Source: Nageia nagi
Taxonomy: Eukaryota; Pinophyta
NCBI GenBank assembly: GCA_050084985.1
Contig: JBITNC010000001.1
Span: forward strand, 209,064,001-209,128,000
Reading direction: 5' to 3'
DNA: 64,000 bases
The notes beneath the pieces are model-generated. The model saw nothing but the letters and a program-made list of their open reading frames with translations, searched no databases and was not told the DNA's origin. A program made the translations under genes and the position numbers. Positions 57,870 through 64,000 of the stretch are shown piece by piece (the stretch's first letter is position 1; each line of letters opens with the position of its first letter).

Positions 57870-59080
57870 ATGAGGGTACATGATGTTTATATATTCATGC
57901 TCTTCATTACTTTCATATTAACTAAATGATAAGATCCAAATCTAAATTTTCTTTTAATTACATAGGGACCTAACTAGTTATGAGCAAAATTGTTGTAAAG
58001 TTTTTATTCCATTAGAGAAGTTTGTTGGTTTTATTTTAAAATAAAATATCCTATATTAAATTCATGAATTTTGATTTTTTATTGAAATCTTGTTTGATAT
58101 GATTTTGATAAGTATATAAATGCTCTAATGCATTAACCCTTCTTTCATCTAGAAGTGGTAATTGATCTAATCTTGTTTGATGAATTGCTTCATTAGTGAT
58201 ATAATCTTGTAAAAAAAATTTAAGAAATGGAATTTCTATTTCCAAGAGTAATACTACTTCTACCCTATAAACTAAGGAAAATGGGGTTGCCCTAGTAGTA
58301 TTTCAAATACTAGTTTGATAAGCCCATAATGCATATGGAATTCTTGCATGCCAATCTCAATGGTAATTATCAGTAATTTTTAAGAAAATAATACAAATTG
58401 TTTTGTTTATAGCTTTATATAACCATTCCCTTGAGGATAGTAAGGGGTTAAAAAGCTTAATCGAATATGATATCTTTTACATAAAGCTTGAACTTCCATA
58501 TTCTTGAAGTTTTTCCCATTATCAATGATAATTTGAGCTAGGATTCAAAAATAACATATAATATGGTTTTGTATGAATTCTACTATATTTGGCCCCTTTA
58601 TTGAAATCATAGGGATGGCTTCTACCCATTTCATAAAATAGTTTTAGTAGTTATTATAAACTTATGACCTCCTAAGGAAATAAGAGATGTTTGACCTATC
58701 ATATCTAATGTCCATCTATACAATGGCCATAATGATGGCATGAGTTGTAATGTATGCAAAGGTTGATTAAATAGATTTGCATATTGTTAACATTTAACAT
58801 ATTTTTTAACATATTCCATACAATCACATTCCATAGCAGGCCCATAATATCCTATACGCATTAATCATTTTATAATTATGGAGCCACTAAAATGTCCTCC
58901 ATAAATTCCATCATGTGCACATAAAATAGTGATTTATAAATCAACCCATTCCAAACATCTAAGCAATATCCCATCAAAACCCCTATAGTATAGAATATCT
59001 CCTATCATGCAAAAGTGAAAAACCTTTATCTTGAATGCTTTCCTAGATGATTTTGTTAAGTCTTTAGGTAATACCCCATC
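57870..59080 (-). pseudogene. Element D integrase
   Basis: Minus strand. The core has LYRWTLDMIGQTSLISLGGH and KFIITTTKTIL, with the first catalytic Asp (W-T-L-D) kept. IIDNGKNFKNMEVQ keeps the second. YYPQGNGYIKL has Lys where the Glu should be. Then FPLVYRVEVVLLLEIEIPFL-like sequence and an open stretch at 58,051-58,245 (DYITNEAIHQTRLDQLPLLD, ERRVNALEHLYTYQNHIKQD) correspond to C's integrase at 48,659-48,844. The C-terminal module LGPYVIKRKFRFGSYHLVNM ends near 57,880. Stops are frequent. It would insert element DNA. Confidence 0.87.
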
Positions 59081-59289
59081 TCTTAAGAATTTTAACAATT
59101 ATGTATGCTGTAAATTTTTATCTTCCATTATAATGTCTAGTACTACATGTTCAACTTCATTTGATTCTCTTAAGGATTGAATGATTTGAACAATTTCAAT
59201 AGGGATCATTTTTTGATTAGGGTTTGCAAGCATCAAAGATATAATGGAATCCATATCATCAACAAACTTATTATTTGATCATGGTGCTA

Positions 59290-59722
59290 CTTCTAAATCA
59301 TATTTTTTAAAATATGATAAGAGATTATTTACTAATCTCTTATATTTTTGTAGCAAAGGTTCCTTACACTAGAAGATTTTGTTAACTTAGTTTATGATTA
59401 ATAATAAATCACAAATAAATTTAACTTTTCTCAAATTTAATTTTATAATGGTTTTAATAGCTAAAACTAAGGCTTCATACTCAACATTATTATTTGTACA
59501 AGGAAAGTTAAGTTTAAATGAATAGGGTATGGGAACCCCTTGGGGTATAATGAATGTAACACCCACACCCCCTATTTTCTCACATATCAATCCACTAAAA
59601 TATATTACCATATCCTAATATTCTTTAGATTCTATAAGAATGTTTATTTCATCTAATTGGAATATATGTTCATCTGGTAATTCTATAATGAGTGGATTAT
59701 CATTAGATAATAGTGCTTCAGT
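59290..59722 (-). pseudogene. Element D second RNase H, cut by element I
   Basis: Minus strand. MVIYFSGLICEKIGGVGVTF has F-S-G where the family has F-D-G, so the first Asp is lost. IIPQGVPIPYSFKLNFPCTN, NNVEYEALVLAIKTI (Glu kept) and KFICDLLLIIN complete the RNase H order. The open frame 59,387-59,611 covers most of it. Upstream text (PLIIELPDEHIFQLDEINIL) is linker to the first RNase H, which lies past element I. As in B, the extra RNase H directly precedes integrase. Confidence 0.82.
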
Positions 59723-60826
59723 TGTAATATCCCCAAAACTCACAAAATGCATTTTTTATTAAAGTGTAATATTCCAAGTTGAAATATCACTACTTAGGAA
59801 TTTATATATATTTTTATATTTTTCTAACTAGCTCAATTCAAATCTGATCTACAAATTGAACAAGAAATAGAGCTAGATATGAATTTTATTCTTTAAGAGT
59901 TGGAATGTCCCAAATGGACAAGTATAATACTTAAGGAAAAATACCCAAATACTCAAGAAGGGGGATGTTTACCCTCACAAGGTAGATTTGGATGATTTGG
60001 CCCTACAAGTTCTTCAACCTCTTCTCCCTAATGTTGGATGAACCTCCTCACACTAATTTGGCAAGTCTAGATCTAGGATGTGCCTCCTCACACTGATTTG
60101 GTAGGTTAGATCTGGATCTATAATATAGCTACATTGGTTGGATCTGGATCTACCCCATTAGCTAGATCTAGATCAAGGATGGAATAGTTCCACCACACTA
60201 GCTCAAACTATTCCAATAACTCCACCTCACTGGCTCAAGCTACTCTAGCAACTCCACCTCACTAGCTTGAGCTACTATCCTAGCTTAGGTAAGAACTCCT
60301 CCACATTGGCTCAAGCTCTCCCACTAAGCTAGCTGGAAAGCTAAAACTCCACTAGCTACTAACCCCTAGAAAGAGATAAACTTTGATGATCTTCAAGCAT
60401 CCCCATAATGATGCATCCCATCTCCTCTTATAACAAGATCTCTCATACCTTGGAATCATGCAAAGTGCAATGTCCCTCTTCTAGTGTCTTGGGATGATAA
60501 ATTAAATCATCTAGGGACCTAGGAAGCCCAACATCCCACAATGGTTGCCTAGAGATGCCAAATTACAAGACCAATGGCTCATAAATATAACATCCCATTA
60601 TGAGAGACTAATATTGCATTAATTATAAATAATTGAGCTAGATTAATTAAATAAAATCCAAGGGTGAGTGCCTCAAGGGTATATTTAGCCTTGGTTACAA
60701 AAATAAATGCAAAATATTAATAAAATACTCCTAAATTAATTTATTTTTGGTTTATCCTCCTTTGCCATGAATGTCACACTCCAAGAGGAGAGAAAGTGGA
60801 TGTTTTACAAGTTTGGGGACATTACA
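59723..60826 (-). repeat. Element I 3' LTR
   Basis: 1,104 bp, plus-strand start TGTAATATCCCC, end GGGGACATTACA. Contains repeats of an ACTCCACCTCACTGGCTCAA-type unit of about 37-40 bp (60,190-60,330) and of CCTCCTCACACTGATTTGG and GGTTGGATCTGGATC motifs (60,040-60,180). Confidence 0.92.
60190..60330. repeat. Tandem CACTGGCTCAAGCT units in element I LTR
   Basis: Four variants of CCACCTCACTGGCTCAAGCT spaced about 37-55 bp. They recur in the 5' LTR (63,422-63,560), where some read GGCTCGAGCT, keeping a CpG. Confidence 0.75.
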
Positions 60827-60842
60827 AGTCTCCCCTTCCTAA
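60827..60842 (-). other. Element I polypurine tract
   Basis: AGGAAGGGGAGACT on the minus strand immediately before the 3' LTR. Confidence 0.8.
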
Positions 60843-61175
60843 ATTGCTTGTCCCCAAGCAACTTAAGATAAATTGGCCCTTCTCTTTCCCATCCTAAAAA
60901 GTTGTAATGTAGATGAAAGAACAAGGAGAAAGAGTTCTAATTTTTTGCTGCAAGTGATGGCCAAAATGTCTACCTTCATAACTCCACAACCCAACATCTA
61001 AGTCCTGAATGAAATCAAGGAGTGCTAGTTGGTTATCTTCTATCTAGGACTGCATCACATGATGGGAGGGAGAATCTTGGGATTGGGTGACATATTGCAT
61101 GGTAGTTCTATTTGGGATGTGAGGAATGATTTGATGTTGCTACTTTGGATCTTCTATTACTTCCAATTGATGGGC
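60843..61175 (-). other. Element I non-coding interval between protease and polypurine tract
   Basis: No RT or other domain; stops in all minus-strand frames. This is where pol would begin in a full element. Confidence 0.6.
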
Positions 61176-61883
61176 TTATGAAGTGGCCCTATTGCTACCC
61201 TGCAATCCTCTCATGATGACCTTTTTTCCATTTGCCAAGAACTTCATTTCCAAGGTGTCAAAATTTGTCCTAATCTCTCCCAAAGTTTTTAGCCATTGAA
61301 CTCCAAAGACCATGTGCAAGGTCCCTCCCATGGGATATACATAGAAATCACTTCTCATGGAGTAATTGTTGGTCTCAACTAGAAGTTGCCTAATCACCTT
61401 ATTACAAAATGAGATTTGGCCATTAGCATTGGCCACATTGAATCCTTCAAAAACATCCATCCTTACTCCTTTCTCTATAGCAAACAAAGCATCAATGAAG
61501 TTGTGAGATGCCCCTCCATCAATAAGAATAGTCACTTCTTCTCCTAGAGCTCTTCCTTGAATGCGTAATGTGCGGTAATGGGGTACTCCACTAATGGTGG
61601 CCAAGGTGCCATGAGTGGAAAACTCTTCCATAAATTCTAAAATGCTCCATATATTTGATTCAGGTTCCTCCATCTCCACTACCTCTACATAACTAAGCTG
61701 CACCTTTCCATTACAATGATGGTCTAGCTCCCATAATCCTCTATAGACAAAGCACATCTTCCTTCTTCTCATTTTAGAATGTGAGATCTCTTGATCCCTC
61801 CATATCTTCTCTAATGGCCATGCATTTATCCTTGGTGGACATGTGAGCCTTCCTTGGCTCCCATTCATTTTACTTGCTAGCAT
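61176..61883 (-). pseudogene. Element I gag zinc finger and aspartic protease
   Basis: An open frame of 235 codons. A Gag zinc knuckle lies at residues 44-57, CFVYRGLWELDHHC. The family norm is C-F-x-C-x3-W-x2-G-H-x-C, so the second Cys is Tyr and the Gly is Asp. Protease follows: ILIDGGASHNFID (catalytic Asp at residue 122, D-G-G for the usual D-S-G), then FNVANANGQ, MRSDFYVYPMGGTLHMVFGV and QWLKTLGEIRTNFDTLEM, a typical chromovirus-like end. The only clear damage is in the finger. It would mature Gag. Closest in type to initiator-Met-primed Ty3/gypsy elements. Confidence 0.87.
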
Positions 61884-61886
61884 AAT

Positions 61887-62914
61887 TTATTGCTGGGGTG
61901 GTTGCATCCTTCCTTGATTACTCTTTCCTTGGGTCAAACTGGTTGATTTAAGTGCTATGGTCCTTCTGATTACCTCATCAAGATCATTTGGCTCAAATGC
62001 TTTGATAGATGCTCTAATATTTTCATTCAAACCCTCCATGAACATAGCTATTCTTCTAGCTTTTAATAGATTTGAAACCATAATAGAAACATTCATAAAT
62101 TCATCTACATATTCTTCAACTATACCTTTCCATTGGATCTTGGTGAGCTCATGGAAGTAACTTTCTTCAGTCTTCTTTTCAAAATGTTCCAGCAACCTTT
62201 GGCAAAATTCATCAAAAGTTGAGATCTAGTCATGCCCCAACATTTTCAATCCATGGTACCACCACTCATAGGCTTTTCCCTTCAGGGAGAGTGTGACAAA
62301 ATGTATGGCCTCATCTTCTACTATGGAATTGAAAGATAGGTACATTTGGTGCTGGTGAATCCATCCTCTTACCAAGATCCCCACACCTCCATCAAATTTC
62401 TCCAATTAGATCTTCTATAATGGCTCCTTAAAGATAGGGGGCATCCTCCTTGTCCTCCCTCCAATTGTCCATGAAATTCTTGGAAAGATATGATGTTTCT
62501 ATACTCTACTAGTTTGTCCATGTACTCATCGAACAATTGGTCGAGCCTCTCTTGATGTCTCTGATAGATCTCCTCTGGATCTTCCTCTTTTATAAAAAGA
62601 GGCTTAGGTGGAATAGGTATAGACTTCTAGTAATAAGATCTAGCCCTAGATGAGCTCTCTCCTTGGCTATTTCTATTCTCCTAGCTAGGTGGTGGAGTCT
62701 AGTTCTCTCTTTGGGATGTGAGTATCTATAATTACTCCATCATCTTCCTTAATGTGTCTAGGATGGCTATGTTGGAATTGGCCATGTTCCCTTGTCTAGC
62801 TTCCTCCCACTCTTCAAATCCCTCCAAATCTATTACATCTTTCTCCTCTAAGCTCAGTTGGTAATTAGGATCACTTCTTCCTCTCAAGTAGTAATTATGG
62901 ATCTTAGGTGGCAT
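61887..62914 (-). pseudogene. Element I gag, N-terminal and capsid part
   Basis: Start at ATG 62,914 just after the primer site: MPPKIHNYYLRGRSDPNYQL, then an acidic stretch and MANSNIAILDTLRKMME, ended by a stop at 62,732. The capsid core is in a second frame: EDEAIHFVTLSLKGKAYEWW, FDEFCQRLLEHFEKKTEESY, HELTKIQWKGIVEEYVDEF and RRIAMFMEGLNENIRASIKA (62,195-61,887). It reads into the zinc-knuckle/protease frame across a single stop near 61,885. Matches the retrotransposon Gag domain closely. A frame change and stops make it a pseudogene. Confidence 0.88.
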
Positions 62915-62942
62915 GAGCTAATATAGGTTGGTAAGAAAACTA

Positions 62943-62954
62943 GCTCTGATAGCA
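62943..62954 (-). other. Element I primer-binding site, initiator-Met tRNA type
   Basis: TGCTATCAGAGC on the minus strand, one base from TGGTATCAGAGC, one base after the LTR end. Confidence 0.88.
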
Positions 62955-62955
62955 C

Positions 62956-64000
62956 TGTAATATCCCAAAAACTCACAAAATGTATTTTTTGTTAAAGTGT
63001 AATATTCCAAGTTGAAATATCACTACTTAGGAATTTATATATTTTTTTATATTTTTCTAACTAGCTCAATTCAAATAAAATCTACAAATTGAACAAGAAA
63101 TAGAGCTAGAAATGAATTTTATTCTTTAAGAGTTGGGACATCCCAAATGGATAAGTACAATACTCAAGGAAAAATACCCAAATGCTTAATAAGGGGGATG
63201 TTTGCCCTCACAAGGCAAATTTGGATGATCTGGCCCTGCAAGTTCTTCAATATCATCTCCCTAATGCTAGATGAGCCTCCTCACATTGATTTGGTTGGTT
63301 TGGATCTAGGATGTGCATCCTCACACTAATTTGGTAGGTTAGATCTAGATATAGAATATGGCTACATTGGTTGGATCTAGATCTATCCCACTGGTTGGAT
63401 CTGGATCAAGGATGGAATAGTTCCACCACATTGGCTCGAACTATTCTAGAAACTCCACCTTACTGGCTTGAGCTACTCTAGCAACTCCACCTCATTGGCT
63501 CGAGCTATTATCCTAGCTTAGGTAAGAACTCCTCCACACTGGCTTGAGCTCTCCCACTAAGCTAGCTAGAAAGCTAAAACTCCACTAGCTGCTAACCCCT
63601 AGAAAGAGATAAACTCTGATGATCTTCAAGCATCCCCATAATGATGCATCCCATCTCCTCTTATAACAAGATCTCTCATACCTTGGAATCACCCATAGTG
63701 CAACATCCCTCTTCTAGTGTCTTGGGATGACAAATTAAATCATCTAGGGACCCAAGAAGCCCAACATCCCACAATGGTTGCCTAGAGATGCCAAATTACA
63801 AGATCAATGGCTCATAAATGCAATGTCCCATTATGAGAGACTAATATTGCATTAATTACAAATAATTAAGTTAGATTAATTAAATAAAATCCAAGGGTGA
63901 GTACCTCAAGGGTCTCTTTAGCCTTGGTTATAGAAATAAATGCAAAATATTAATAAAATACTCCTAAATTAATTTATTTTTGGTTTCTCCTCCTTTGCCA
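62956..64000 (-). repeat. Element I 5' LTR (truncated by window edge)
   Basis: Plus-strand start TGTAATATCCCAAAA, running to the window end, where it corresponds to about 60,769 of the 3' copy. Confidence 0.92.

Larger units (their letters stand above)
50248..59722 (-). mobile_element. Element D: Tat-like Ty3/gypsy element with antisense mobile-domain ORF, 5' part outside window
   Basis: Minus-strand element inserted in C. Visible in coding order are second RNase H, integrase, extra ORF, antisense plant-mobile-domain-like gene, repeat-bearing 3' region, polypurine tract and 3' LTR. Its LTR start (TGTAGACACTTAAAAATGAT) and polypurine tract are those of A's family, and its 3' region is shared with A. 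It is interrupted by element I at 59,722. RT, protease, gag and 5' LTR must lie beyond the right edge. The left LTR edge is approximate. Confidence 0.75.
59723..64000 (-). mobile_element. Element I: gag-protease-only Ty3/gypsy element (runs past window end)
   Basis: Minus strand. A 3' LTR (59,723-60,826), polypurine tract, gag-protease, an initiator-Met primer site and a 5' LTR (from 62,956). The 5' LTR lacks only about 58 bp at the window edge. The 2.1-kb interior codes for Gag and protease and has no RT, RNase H or integrase. Ends TGTAATGTCCCC...GGGATATTACA resemble element G. LTR divergence by eye is about 7% over 370 bp. The flanking duplication would be TCAGT (59,718-59,722); the other copy is outside. 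Non-autonomous by content. Confidence 0.9.

Noticed and set aside
1-64000. Host protein-coding gene, rRNA, CRISPR array or bacterial operon
   Set aside because: No exon-intron gene, rRNA signature or spaced short repeats were found; every coding signal belongs to a mobile element or its cargo.

Overview
The window looks like nuclear DNA from a land plant with a large, repeat-filled genome. It is strongly AT-rich and CpG-poor, with no bacterial-style gene packing and no recognisable host gene. Nearly all interpretable sequence is LTR retrotransposons, mostly the Ty3/gypsy Tat-type (with a second RNase H) and chromovirus-type lineages, plus one LINE and a possible SINE. A gymnosperm would fit, but no species can be read from the sequence. 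Almost every coding region is broken by stops, many of which look like C-to-T/G-to-A decay (CAA/CAG/TGG to stop), as expected of methylated, silenced repeats.

Left part (1-13 kb). A minus-strand L1-type LINE (about 10,345-12,660) with a possible tRNA-derived SINE beside it was hit by a minus-strand chromovirus-like element, G. G's gag, initiator-Met primer site and very long 5' LTR occupy 1-10,344. A plus-strand element, F (4,921-9,698, target-site duplication CCACC), then landed inside the G LTR. F keeps gag and the tail of integrase but has lost the rest of pol.

Middle-left (13-20 kb). Element E, plus strand, is an old Ty3/gypsy copy without recognisable LTRs. Its order is gag, protease, RNase H-like domain, RT, RNase H, integrase, extra ORF. 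The first RNase H lies upstream of RT.

Middle (20.8-50.2 kb). Element C (plus strand) has its 5' LTR, gag, protease, RT, integrase tail and an extra ORF here. It is split by element B (minus, 25,310-45,361, duplication CTAAG), which carries gag, protease, RT, RNase H, a second RNase H and integrase. B is itself split in its RNase H by element A (minus, 29,163-40,663, duplication AGTCA). A has well-formed ends but no RT, RNase H or integrase. A and C share LTR termini, primer-binding site and 5' leader, so A looks like a non-autonomous relative of C.

Right part (50.2-64 kb). Element D (minus) interrupts the extra ORF of C. Its 3' LTR, a 3' region with an antisense plant-mobile-domain-like gene, an extra ORF, integrase and second RNase H are in the window; the rest lies beyond the right edge. 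D is interrupted between its two RNase H domains by element I (minus, from 59,723 past the end), an initiator-Met-primed element with only gag and protease.

The nesting gives an order of events: LINE, then G, then F; C, then B, then A; and C, then D, then I. By-eye LTR comparison agrees, with B's LTRs clearly more diverged than those of A, F or I. The most notable features are the antisense mobile-domain gene in D, the upstream RNase H in E, a conserved post-integrase ORF in C and D, the three elements without RT, and LTR tandem arrays carrying heat-shock-like and decayed bZIP-like palindromes in F.
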